This document shows positions 54,907-64,000 of a DNA stretch of 64,000 nt, piece after piece. The position numbers and the translations under genes were made by a program. The stretch is taken from assembly GCA_033763135.1 (NCBI GenBank), contig JANRKY010000219.1:13993-77992 (forward strand), read 5' to 3'. Source of the stretch: DALYLB01 sp033763135. GTDB taxonomy: Bacteria; Acidobacteriota; Blastocatellia; RBC074. The notes under the pieces are model-generated. The model had not been told where the DNA came from. It worked only from the letters and a program-made list of their open reading frames with translations, and searched no databases. Within the stretch, counting starts at the first letter, position 1; the number at the start of each line of letters is the position of its first letter.

Positions 54907-55625
54907 CAGGTGATCATCTCAAGATATTGGCGCCGGCGGCGCGCGCTCATCCCCAGAATCTCCGCTTCGCTCCAATGGTACGCCCTCGCCAACAAATGAA
55001 TTTCCCGAAACAGCTGCATTACGAGAGCCTCGATTTCCCTCCATAGAAACGAAACAATATCGAACGGAGCACTCCAGGAATGCCCGCAACCCGAGCAGTT
55101 CAATGCGAGCTGAATGTTCGCCTGTGGATCGGCCTCGTCCATTCGCGAAATCACCTCCTGCTTCAGTTCCTCAGGCAATTCCGAAAGACTGCATTCTCGA
55201 TCTTGATCAGACAATGAAAGCGCGCATCGTTCGAGCAATCGAGTTCGCGCCGTCTCCGGATACGCCGCGACCTCTTCAAAATCGATACTGTTCGGCAGAC
55301 GAAATCGCGCGAAATATGTTCCGGATTCGAGCAGCAGACTGTCGAAAGGCGCCGGGGGGGATTGCAGATCCGTGAGGCTGAAATTCAGTTCCAGGACCTC
55401 TCCGCAAACCGGGCACCCCACAATCGCATCGACCTCCGCGCCGAAGAGCCCATTCCTCAATTCCATCAACATCCCGTCACGCCGCCCAATGCTCAGCCTC
55501 CCCATCTCCTCAATCGATTGCTCCGGATAGGCCGCGGCCAACAAGAGAAGCGCCTTGCGATACGGAGGCGCGTCAGCCCCCTGGTCCCAAACATTCAACA
55601 ATTTCGCGGCGGAGAGAGGGATCAT
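54906..55625 (-). CDS. Zinc-ribbon protein similar to T4-type baseplate hub assembly chaperones
   Basis: A 239-residue protein. One CxxC is in VGCPVCGEVLELNFSL (about 69-84) and a second in LNCSGCGHSWSAPFD (about 172-186), so a structural zinc site is likely. WREIEALVMQLFREIHLLAR and WSEAEILGMSARRRRQYLEM (about 191-237) form the helical end typical of this family. The role as hub-assembly chaperone is by similarity of position and architecture. The stop shares one base with the next ATG. Confidence 0.7.
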   Translation of the reverse strand: MIPLSAAKLLNVWDQGADAPPYRKALLLLAAAYPEQSIEEMGRLSIGRRDGMLMELRNGLFGAEVDAIVGCPVCGEVLELNFSLTDLQSPPAPFDSLLLESGTYFARFRLPNSIDFEEVAAYPETARTRLLERCALSLSDQDRECSLSELPEELKQEVISRMDEADPQANIQLALNCSGCGHSWSAPFDIVSFLWREIEALVMQLFREIHLLARAYHWSEAEILGMSARRRRQYLEMIT

Positions 55626-55674
55626 AAGAAAATCGGGAACCGGTCATGGATGAAATCGCATATAGAGTCCACCA

Positions 55675-56190
55675 TCAATTCACCTTGACTTCCGCAGGCT
55701 CGGCAACCTCAACATCCCGCTCCCAACCTTCGTTTTCCAGTTTGATGGACTGAATGAGCACGGCATTCGCGTTGGCGTCGAGATCGGCCTGCGCCTGATA
55801 CTCCGAGACCCAGCAACGATGAATGTTGTAGGCAATCGCCAGTTGGCCGGCCTCGTTATAAATCTCGATCGTGATGTCCTTGCGAAAATCCTGCAGCGAA
55901 ATCTGCGCGCCCAGCCCTGCGTTAAAATTCAACACCCTTCTCGCCCAGTTTTCGAACTCCAGATCGTGCGTAACGCCGCGTTCCAGGGTAATCGGCTCGT
56001 ATTTCGTCCGGCCGGGGTTTTTCCGAGGGGAGGACGGATCGCCTCCCTCCCGGTGCTCGATCACTTCGGTGGTGAGCTTAAGCGCGCTGATCTTGCTGAC
56101 GCCTGCAACATATCGGCCATCGAACTTCACCCGAAACTTGAAGTTCTTGTATGGATCGAATCGCTTCGTGTTGACGCTGAACTGTGCCAT
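55675..56190 (-). CDS. Tail tube protein (Hcp/gp19-like)
   Basis: A 171-residue protein. MAQFSVNTKRFDPYKNFKFR VKFDG is the standard tube N-terminus, followed by VSKISALKLTTEVIEHREGG (about 30-49), YEPITLERGV and a C-terminal NANAVLIQSIKLENEGWERD. Forms the inner tube that is driven out by the sheath. AGGAG six bases upstream of the ATG; 63 bases after the sheath gene. Only one tube gene is present. Confidence 0.95.
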   Translation of the reverse strand: MAQFSVNTKRFDPYKNFKFRVKFDGRYVAGVSKISALKLTTEVIEHREGGDPSSPRKNPGRTKYEPITLERGVTHDLEFENWARRVLNFNAGLGAQISLQDFRKDITIEIYNEAGQLAIAYNIHRCWVSEYQAQADLDANANAVLIQSIKLENEGWERDVEVAEPAEVKVN

Positions 56191-56253
56191 TGCTTTCTCC
56201 TGAAATTGATCAACCCGGATAAGAGAGCGGATTCGCCGTTCACTCCTTCAAGC

Positions 56254-58155
56254 TCATACCTGGATCTGCCCCGCCATCTGTTGCAATTTGATGATGACGA
56301 ACTCCGCGGGCTTGAGCGGCGCGAAACCGACGACGATATTGACGATGCCAAGGTTGATGTCGTTCTGCGTCGTCGTCTCTTTATCGCATTTGACGAAATA
56401 GGCATCTTTCGGGGTGATCCCCTGAAATGCGCCCTGCCGGAACAGGTTGTTCATAAACGCGCCGACATTCAGCCGAATCTGGGCCCAAAGCGGTTCGTCA
56501 TTCGGCTCGAAAACAACCCATTGCAATCCTCGCTGCAGGCTGAGCAACATGAAATCGGCCAGGCGGCGAACGGGAATGTACTTATACTCATCGGCAAGCT
56601 GATCCGCCCCGCGCAGCGTGCGCGCGCCCCAAACGACGCGGCCGGCGACCCCAAACGAACGAAGGCAATTGATGCCGAGCGGGTTGAGCATTCCGTTCTC
56701 GGCGTCGTTCATCGCGATCTCCAGCCCCTGAATGCCGCCGATGGCCGCATCCAATCCAGCGGGCGCCTTCCACACTCCACGTGTGACATCGGTGCGCGCC
56801 ATGATTCCCGCGATGAGGCCGCAGGGCACAAAGGTATCGAGTTGGCCGTCACGACGCGGATCGGATTGAATGACGCGCGGAAAGAAGATCGCGGCATGGC
56901 GCGCCGCCTCCCCCGTAAGGCCCAAATCTGGCAAGCCCTGTTTCGCAGTGCTTGCCGCGGTGTCTTTATTGCTGCCCCAAGCTGCCGGAGGATCGACAAT
57001 CAGCATTGCCCGACGTTCGGCACAGTAGGCCAAGGCATCCTGATAAACTGTATTGTCCGTATCCCCACCTCGCTGATCGGCCGGAATACAGAGCAGATTG
57101 AAAAGGTCAGCTTTATTTAGCGCATAGAGTCCTCGTTTATTGTCCTGAAACCCCTCCCCCTTGGTAATGTCATTGGGCGTCAGCGCAGTGCCGTTCGTCC
57201 CTCTATCTGCGTCTTCCTCTGACACACCGACTGAGCGAATATCAGTATCATTCGCGGAAAAAGGAATGATCTTCAGATCCGTACCTTCCTTATCCGTCGC
57301 GACGGGAGTGCTTCCGGAAAGCCTCATTGCCCTCACAAGATTCGACTCATTCAAAAGAACACGGTCCAGTTGCCGCGAACTATTCGCGCCGGCATTGATC
57401 GTCACATTGAGAAAACGCTCAGTAACGCCGGTATTCATATCCCGGACGGTAAGATTAAACAGATCGTCCGCGGTCAATGGTTTGAAACGGTCGCCAACGC
57501 TCTCCCGCCCTTCATAATCGACGCGCGCGCGAAGCGCGTTGCCCCACTCGCCCTCATTCGCGGCTTCCAACTCCAGGTTGTCGTCATCCTCTCCACCGGG
57601 AAGCCGGAGAATCGCTCTCTTTGCCGGCGCCGCAGGAATGGCGGCTTCGGCTGCCGCCTTGACGCTCTCCACAGTTGCGCCGGCCTTCCCGGCGGCGGCA
57701 TCGACGGCGCTATTGACGGCCTTTGCCGCATCCTTTTCCGCCTGGGATTTATCTCCGTCATCCTGAATTGCTTTGTTTTTGGCATTTGCCGCGGCTTTGG
57801 CCGCTGCCATGTTCGCCCCAGCCGCAGCATTCGCAACATCAGTGGCCGCGGCGATAGCGTCGAGCAATCCTTGCGTGTTGACGACATTCGGGCCGATCAG
57901 GCGCACGATCAAGGCCTGTTTACCGCCGTTCAGATAAAAGTCGCGCACCGCATAGCTCATCGGATAATCTGCGTGCAGCCCGCCAAAGCGTCGTTCGAAA
58001 TCGCCGAAGCTATTGATCTCGACAGGCTCATTGGTCCCCCCGCGCTGCGCTCGTCCAATAAATGCCGTGATCGAGGTCGCGACGCCGGTGATAGTGCGCA
58101 CGCCGCTCGGAATCTCTTCGGTATAGACGCCTGGATAAGTTGGTGTAACCGGCAT
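56254..58155 (-). CDS. Contractile tail sheath protein with Ala-rich insertion
   Basis: A 633-residue sheath protein. The N-terminus PVTPTYPGVYTEEIPSGVRT and IGRAQRGGTNEPVEI are typical, as is the C-terminal half (PAGLDAAIGGIQGLEIAMND; RRLADFMLLSLQRGLQWVVF; FEPNDEPLWAQIRLNVGAFM). Between about 95 and 178 the normal fold is interrupted by an Ala/Lys/Asp-rich helical insert. The domain around residues 220-370 is also less GC-rich than the ends. It shortens to push out the tube. Strong AGGAGG site upstream. Confidence 0.95.
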   Translation of the reverse strand: MPVTPTYPGVYTEEIPSGVRTITGVATSITAFIGRAQRGGTNEPVEINSFGDFERRFGGLHADYPMSYAVRDFYLNGGKQALIVRLIGPNVVNTQGLLDAIAAATDVANAAAGANMAAAKAAANAKNKAIQDDGDKSQAEKDAAKAVNSAVDAAAGKAGATVESVKAAAEAAIPAAPAKRAILRLPGGEDDDNLELEAANEGEWGNALRARVDYEGRESVGDRFKPLTADDLFNLTVRDMNTGVTERFLNVTINAGANSSRQLDRVLLNESNLVRAMRLSGSTPVATDKEGTDLKIIPFSANDTDIRSVGVSEEDADRGTNGTALTPNDITKGEGFQDNKRGLYALNKADLFNLLCIPADQRGGDTDNTVYQDALAYCAERRAMLIVDPPAAWGSNKDTAASTAKQGLPDLGLTGEAARHAAIFFPRVIQSDPRRDGQLDTFVPCGLIAGIMARTDVTRGVWKAPAGLDAAIGGIQGLEIAMNDAENGMLNPLGINCLRSFGVAGRVVWGARTLRGADQLADEYKYIPVRRLADFMLLSLQRGLQWVVFEPNDEPLWAQIRLNVGAFMNNLFRQGAFQGITPKDAYFVKCDKETTTQNDINLGIVNIVVGFAPLKPAEFVIIKLQQMAGQIQV

Positions 58156-58207
58156 AGTTCAGCCTCCTGGATAATTTGCTCTGATCGACAAACACAAAAA
58201 CGGCCTT

Positions 58208-58468
58208 TCAATCCCGCCCGAATCGCCACCATCGCTTCCGCCGCTTCCAGAAATCGTCATCGTTCGCCACGCTCAGGGCACGTAGATACGGGGAGATAAA
58301 ACTCAGAACCTCTTCGAACCTCTGCACGTAGCGTCGCTCGCCGCTTGGGACATGGGTGATCTGGCCTCGAAGCCTGTCCGGCGCACCTTCCTCAGGTGAG
58401 GAGTCCACCCAAAAGCGGATGATAAAAGACAAAGGGAATGAATGGTTGTCGTCCTCTTCACGCTCCAC
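58208..58468 (-). CDS. Small conserved protein preceding the sheath
   Basis: An 86-residue protein from a GTG with GGGAG seven bases upstream. FIIRFWVDSSPEEGAPDRLR GQITHVPSGERRYVQRFEEV (about 15-54) is a compact beta-sheet pattern with a conserved HVPSGERRY motif. This motif is common next to eCIS sheath genes in cyanobacteria and planctomycetes. The C-terminus is basic and aromatic (FWKRRKRWWRFGRD). Function unknown. Confidence 0.7.
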   Translation of the reverse strand: MEREEDDNHSFPLSFIIRFWVDSSPEEGAPDRLRGQITHVPSGERRYVQRFEEVLSFISPYLRALSVANDDDFWKRRKRWWRFGRD

Positions 58469-58601
58469 GTGACATCTCCCTGTTCAAGCGATTGGCGCAA
58501 CAAAATGATTGTCTCCCGGCGGTCGTAAAGCTTTTCGATAACGATTCAACATGGACGCTGACTGAGCAGGCCCGATCCTGCCTGATCGATGTCTTCAGAA
58601 T

Positions 58602-58630
58602 CGTCTCGCGAGCGTCTCACGAAGCGTCTA
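58602..58630 (-). promoter_or_regulatory. Three direct repeats, putative SARP operator
   Basis: CGTCTC at 58602 and 58613, then CGTCTA at 58625, each followed by a CGA-like motif: unit lengths of 11 and 12 bases. SARP regulators of Streptomyces bind direct repeats with an 11-bp period. The repeats lie between the SARP gene and the structural operon and could control the latter. No good -10 is visible just downstream. Confidence 0.5.
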
Positions 58631-58651
58631 TTCGAAAAAAAATATCTCCGC

Positions 58652-59587
58652 TCAGGAGTTCTCTTCCCGTTTCGGGAGCATCTTCTCTACAAGCTGGATG
58701 TCGGAATGGATCTTGCGTTGCATCTCGGAAAGGACGGTTTGGAATTCGCGGAGGTGGCTGAGAATGTCGGGCAGCGAGGTCCATCCGCCCGGTTCGTTGG
58801 AGAATGACGGGGGCGCGGGAGCCATCGCAACCGGGGCCGCGGATCTGAATTGCTCGTAGAGCCGCGTCGTGCTCGCTTCGGGGGCGACGCCAAGTTCTTG
58901 TTTGAGCGTCTGCGCGCAGCGCTCGTATTGCCGGATCGCGGCAGAGCGATCGCCTGACAAATAATGCAGGTTCATCAACTGGCGGTGCGTCCGTTCCGAA
59001 GCCGGATCGTATTGGAGAAGCTGCTGTCCGTAGCGGATTCCCGCGTCGTATTCACGTCGATCGAGGCAATCGGCAATCAGGCGGTCGAGCATGGCGAGCA
59101 GCATGACCTGCAGGCGCTCGCGCTCGAAGAGGCACCAGTCCTGATAACACCCCGAGAGGAAATCGCCGTGGTAGCTCTCGACGGCGGCGCCAAGACAGGC
59201 CAGCGCCTCCGATGTTGGGCGTCCCTCTTTTCGGACCGCGGCGAAGGCGTCCTCGAAGGCGCGGACATCGATCCGCAGGTCGATCTCGGGATTGAGAGAC
59301 AGGCGCTCGGCCTGAATCAGAACCAGCCGCGCGCCCTCCAATCGCAGGGCGGTCTCGCACTCGGCCTGCAGCCGCCAGAGGACCTGTCGCAGATTCTTGC
59401 GGGAGTGGCAGGCGTCGCAGTCCGCCCAGAGCTGGGCTGCGAGCTGCTCTCTCGAAAACGATGCGCGGGAATGCGCGAGCAGAAAGCAGAAGAGTTCGCG
59501 GGTCTTTCCGTTCGCGGGGCCTTCCCAGACGGCTTCGCCGGAGCGGACTTCGAGCTTTCCCAGCATCCGAACGTGGATTTGCGTCAT
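58652..59587 (-). CDS. SARP-type transcriptional regulator (OmpR-like HTH plus BTAD)
   Basis: A 311-residue protein starting MTQIHVRMLGKLEVRSGEAV, with GGAGG five bases upstream. A winged-helix DNA-binding domain is at about 5-95 (KTRELFCFLLAHSRASFSRE). The bacterial transcriptional activation domain is at about 100-245 (YHGDFLSGCYQDWCLFERER and ASERTHRQLMNLHYLSGDRS), then a tail of 60 residues with a coiled-coil end. Likely activator of the injection-system operon that follows. No sensor domain is seen. Confidence 0.88.
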   Translation of the reverse strand: MTQIHVRMLGKLEVRSGEAVWEGPANGKTRELFCFLLAHSRASFSREQLAAQLWADCDACHSRKNLRQVLWRLQAECETALRLEGARLVLIQAERLSLNPEIDLRIDVRAFEDAFAAVRKEGRPTSEALACLGAAVESYHGDFLSGCYQDWCLFERERLQVMLLAMLDRLIADCLDRREYDAGIRYGQQLLQYDPASERTHRQLMNLHYLSGDRSAAIRQYERCAQTLKQELGVAPEASTTRLYEQFRSAAPVAMAPAPPSFSNEPGGWTSLPDILSHLREFQTVLSEMQRKIHSDIQLVEKMLPKREENS

Positions 59588-59715
59588 GCCTTCCTCCCCC
59601 GGTAATGGCTGCACCGGGATTCGTACGAGAAGGAACGTTATTCGTTATGTGTGTGACCGATGAATTGGCTTTTGAAGCTTTTTGCTATTTTTTCGCTGAG
59701 GCAACCGGAAGGCGG

Positions 59716-59745
59716 ATTTAAGCACACCCTTCGATTTATTGGCAA
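59716..59745 (-). promoter_or_regulatory. Candidate promoter of the SARP gene
   Basis: TTGCCA (59745-59740, 5/6 match) is followed by an 18-base spacer and TTAAAT (59721-59716, 4/6). This predicts a leader of about 120 bases before the SARP ATG. The region is AT-rich compared with its surroundings. Confidence 0.45.
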
Positions 59746-59805
59746 GAAGAATTGGAAAAAGGGCGCACATCTCCCGCGATGGCGAGCGATCGCCGGGGGG
59801 AGCGG

Positions 59806-60081
59806 CTACTCGATGAAGACGACGGTCTGCGAGTTGGGGATCTCGAACCGGGCGCGGCAGCGCGGATTCGGGCAGATGAGATTGTCGTCGATGCGCACCA
59901 TATAGTCGCGGGCCTTCGCGAATTTGGCGCGGTCGAAGTCGCCGGCGCCGCGCGGGAGCTGCGCTTTCTTCGTGCGGCGGAGCCAGCGGACCTGGAAGTC
60001 GGACATCTCGCGGCATTTCGGGCATGAATAACGCGCCGATTTGCTCTCCTGCTTTTCGGTGTAAAAGTCTCGTTCGTCCAT
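59806..60081 (-). CDS. Small zinc-ribbon protein
   Basis: A 91-residue protein with two cysteine pairs: YSCPKCREMSDFQVRWLRRT (about 18-37) and ICPNPRCRARFEIPNSQTVV (about 69-88). Basic and soluble. It looks like a short zinc-ribbon protein that may bind nucleic acid or protein. No family name is offered. It precedes the SARP gene on the same strand (218 bases apart). Confidence 0.65.
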   Translation of the reverse strand: MDERDFYTEKQESKSARYSCPKCREMSDFQVRWLRRTKKAQLPRGAGDFDRAKFAKARDYMVRIDDNLICPNPRCRARFEIPNSQTVVFIE

Positions 60082-60224
60082 GCCCGCAGTCTACCCCGAG
60101 AAGCGGTTCGCGCGCCATGGAAATTTCAACGGCGCGGAATTCCCACGAGCGGGGGGATGTGCTAGGCTTCGCGCGTTTTACCTCTTCATTTTCACCAGGC
60201 GAACAACCCGGAGCGACACAGGAT

Positions 60225-61712
60225 ATGGCTACTCAATTGCCCAATCAGGAGCCCGTGATGGACACGGGCGGCATCGGCGGTCATCCGCGCGGATTGACGA
60301 CGCTCTTCTTCACGGAGATGTGGGAGCGGTTCAGTTATTACGGCATGCGCGCGCTGTTGATCCTCTATATGACGACGGAGGTCGCGGCGGGCGGCATGGG
60401 GATGGATACGAAGCGGGCGGCGACGATCTACGCGGCCTATGTCGGGTCGGTCTATCTGATGTCGATTCCGGGCGGGTGGATCGCGGACAACGTGCTGGGG
60501 ACGCGGATGGCGGTCTTTGTGGGCGGGGTGATCATCGCGCTGGGCCATTTTTCGATGGCGATGCCGACGACGGCGACCTTCTTCGCGGGGTTGATTCTGA
60601 TCGTGTTGGGGACGGGGCTGCTCAAGCCGAACGTCAGCGCGATCGTGGGCAGTCTGTATGGGCCGACGGATCCGCGGCGGGACGCGGGGTTTTCGATCTT
60701 CTATATGGGGATCAACCTGGGGGCGGGGCTGGCGCCGTTGATCTGCAGCTATCTGGGCGAGAAGGTGAGCTGGCATCTGGGGTTTGGGACGGCGGGAATC
60801 TTCATGACGCTGGGGCTGGTGCAGTATCAGGCGCACCGGGAGCGGCTGGCGCATGTCGGGCACGCGCCGGCATTTCCGCGCGAGGCGATTCGGAAGAATG
60901 CGGTGCTGGGAGCGCTGTTTATGGCGGCGATCACGGCGACGGTGGTGGTTCTCTATTTCGGGCCGGCGCTGATTCAGGACTGGCGGCCGTACATCATGGT
61001 CGGCGGCGTGGCGCTGATGATCGTGTGGCTGTTCACGTCGTATCTGCGGCCGGAGGAGAAGAAGCCGGTGGCGGCGATCGTGGTGCTGTTCGTCTTCGCG
61101 GTGGTCTTCTGGGCGGTCTTCGAGCAGGCGGGATCGAGTTTCAATCTGTTCGCGCGGGACTTCACGGATCGGACGCTGCCGGGTTCGCTGGCGAATCTGA
61201 TTCGCAGCGCGGAGTTCCCCGCCGGCTGGTATCAGTCGGTCAATTCGATCTTTCTGATCACGCTGGCGCCGGTCTTTTCGCTGATCTGGTTGAAGCTGGG
61301 CAGGCATCAGCCGTCGAGCCCGGTGAAGTTCGCCCTGGGGTTGCTCTTCGTCGGCGCGGGGGCGCTCGTGCTGGCGCTTGCGTCGTCGTTCATCGGGGGG
61401 AGCGGAAAGGTCGGCCCGTACTGGCTGGTCGGCGTCTATCTGTGCCATACGATCGGGGAGTTGTGTTTGAGCCCGGTGGGGTTGAGCACGACGACGAAGC
61501 TCGCGCCCGAGCGGCTTTCGGGGCTGATGATGGGCGTCTGGTTCCTGTCGATCTCGTTCGGCAACTTCTTCGCGGGCGAGGTGGCGGGGAACTTCAGCCG
61601 CGAGGCGCTGTTCGGCCTGTTCAGCAAGGTGGCGGCCGGCCCGGTGATCGCCGGCGTGGCGTTGATCGCCTTGACGCCGATGCTTCGCAAGCTGATGGGC
61701 AAGGTGCGCTGA
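60225..61712 (+). CDS. POT/PTR family proton-coupled oligopeptide transporter
   Basis: A 495-residue membrane protein. FFTEMWERFSYYGMRALLIL (about 30-49) contains the ExxERFxYYG proton-coupling motif. The signature SIPGGWIADNVLGTRMAVF and FNL-like AVFEQAGSSFNLFARDFTD follow, with about twelve to fourteen hydrophobic spans. An alternative ATG at 60258 has a better AGGAG site and would give 484 residues. It imports di- and tripeptides, which fits with the exported S46 and M28 peptidases in the window. Confidence 0.93.
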   Translation: MATQLPNQEPVMDTGGIGGHPRGLTTLFFTEMWERFSYYGMRALLILYMTTEVAAGGMGMDTKRAATIYAAYVGSVYLMSIPGGWIADNVLGTRMAVFVGGVIIALGHFSMAMPTTATFFAGLILIVLGTGLLKPNVSAIVGSLYGPTDPRRDAGFSIFYMGINLGAGLAPLICSYLGEKVSWHLGFGTAGIFMTLGLVQYQAHRERLAHVGHAPAFPREAIRKNAVLGALFMAAITATVVVLYFGPALIQDWRPYIMVGGVALMIVWLFTSYLRPEEKKPVAAIVVLFVFAVVFWAVFEQAGSSFNLFARDFTDRTLPGSLANLIRSAEFPAGWYQSVNSIFLITLAPVFSLIWLKLGRHQPSSPVKFALGLLFVGAGALVLALASSFIGGSGKVGPYWLVGVYLCHTIGELCLSPVGLSTTTKLAPERLSGLMMGVWFLSISFGNFFAGEVAGNFSREALFGLFSKVAAGPVIAGVALIALTPMLRKLMGKVR

Positions 61713-61848
61713 TCGAGGCGATTGGCGTGACCGACTAACCTGTGGTCGCGGGAGCGTCCTGACTGGACACTCGGGGAAAGCGTTTGCTACATTGCTCGAC
61801 TTGGACTGAGCGGTGGAAACAAATCTTCTTTATCTCCGGTGAACGATC

Positions 61849-62193
61849 ATGAAATCTCGCGACCTCATCTTTCTCCTCATTGTCGTCGTCGTCGTTGGGG
61901 GGCTCTATTTTCTCTCGACGCGGAACAAGGCCAAGCCGCTGTCGACGACGGTTCCCGAGCATCTGACGACGAAGGCGCGGGAAGACTGCCTCAAATGCCA
62001 TCAGCCCGAGGCGCTGGCCAACCTGGAGCGGCAGCACAAGCATCCGGGCAAGTGGCGGGACGCGCGGGTGAGCTGCCTGCTCTGCCACACCTCCCCAGCC
62101 GGCGCGCGGGCGGCCAGTCTCAATCCAATGAAGACCGAAGCGGCGATGCTTCAGGCGCGGGCGCGCCGCAAAGTTCCGACATCCACGAACTGA
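61849..62193 (+). CDS. Small membrane-anchored two-haem cytochrome c-like protein
   Basis: A 114-residue protein: MKSRDLIFLLIVVVVVGGLY is a membrane anchor. Two haem-binding motifs follow, CLKCH (about 47-51) and CLLCH (about 76-80), with a LERQHKHPGKW histidine-rich spacer offering axial ligands. It is an electron-transfer protein on the outer face of the membrane. Partners are unknown; the aldehyde dehydrogenase follows after 111 bases. Confidence 0.8.
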   Translation: MKSRDLIFLLIVVVVVGGLYFLSTRNKAKPLSTTVPEHLTTKAREDCLKCHQPEALANLERQHKHPGKWRDARVSCLLCHTSPAGARAASLNPMKTEAAMLQARARRKVPTSTN

Positions 62194-62304
62194 TCCATTC
62201 ATCACCAGCAACAACGAAAGCGCAGCCGGGCGGACACGGAGTTCCCTGCCGAGGATCGGGACCCGCCGGAGGCGCTGATTTCCCTTTCATAAAGCGATAA
62301 AAAA

Positions 62305-63855
<1,551 letters not shown>

Positions 63856-63869
63856 GATGAAAATCGTTT

Positions 63870-63920
63870 GGAGTTCCGCCTTGTATCTTGAGATTGAGAC
63901 AAGGCGGTTGTAAAAACTCC
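63870..63920. repeat. GGAGTTCCGCC inverted repeat
   Basis: GGAGTTCCGCCTTGT (63870-63884) pairs with ACAAGGCGG (63899-63907) and, after a gap, ACTCC. Same family as the hairpins at 7341 and 24200. It follows the aldehyde dehydrogenase; the remaining bases to 64000 show nothing. Confidence 0.5.
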
Positions 63921-64000
63921 TTGTTTTGATGCTTCCGGTGACGGCCGGAAGCGGGCAAAGATGAAGCTGAGTATCCGCCTACGGTCACCACGAACCTGGC

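Overview
The window is GC-rich chromosomal DNA with a low-GC patch around 45.6-47.1 kb. It most likely comes from an acidobacterium. The best hints are a secreted copper-oxygenase-like protein ending in the repeat-type C-terminal domain described from Solibacter (TIGR03437), S46 and M28 peptidases, a bacterial Roco GTPase and a serine/threonine kinase fused to a sulfatase-modifying domain. The phylum is an inference from gene content; no rRNA is present.

Layout. 0-7 kb, minus strand: a DUF2062 membrane protein, a secreted cytochrome/copper-oxygenase protein, a leucine-rich-repeat Roco GTPase and a DUF218 protein, separated by long palindromic repeats. 7-8.9 kb is gene-poor, with two micro-ORFs that have good ribosome sites or topology. 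8.9-14.1 kb, minus: argH, an exported TPR-like protein and a kinase-FGE fusion. 14.4-20.2 kb, plus: two unrelated phosphoglycerate mutases side by side (gpmA, gpmI), a GT9 glycosyltransferase and an S46 dipeptidyl-peptidase. 20.2-24.2 kb: an ECF sigma/cupin anti-sigma pair, an SDR and an M28 peptidase. 24.3-32.7 kb, minus: a translation/division block in the order tRNA-Val, thrS, infC, rpmI, rplT, pheS, gene X, pheT, zapB-like, zapA. infC appears to start at an AUC codon.

32.7-59.6 kb, minus: a complete-looking contractile injection system of the extracellular (eCIS/PVC/Afp-like) kind, about 27 kb. In transcription order it has a SARP/BTAD regulator, a small conserved protein, sheath, tube, a baseplate-hub chaperone-like zinc protein, a disordered protein, a Pvc16-like terminator, an AAA+ ATPase, a small conserved protein, a 1656-residue DUF4157 protein, a tube-initiator-like protein, a LysM-like adaptor, a gpD-like hub, a gpV-like spike, a PAAR-like tip, gp25, two J-like baseplate proteins, a gpI-like protein and a DUF6519 protein. 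No capsid, terminase, integrase, portal or lysis gene is present, so it is not a prophage. The DUF4157 protein is the likely cargo. Its last ~520 codons are clearly less GC-rich than the rest, which suggests a swapped toxin module. Three 11-12 bp direct repeats upstream of the structural operon look like SARP binding sites.

59.8-64 kb: a zinc-ribbon protein, a POT peptide transporter, a small two-haem cytochrome and an aldehyde dehydrogenase.

A second theme is the intergenic DNA. Many gaps hold a long hairpin whose arms are themselves short tandem repeats, and some of these have matching terminal inverted repeats like small non-autonomous elements.
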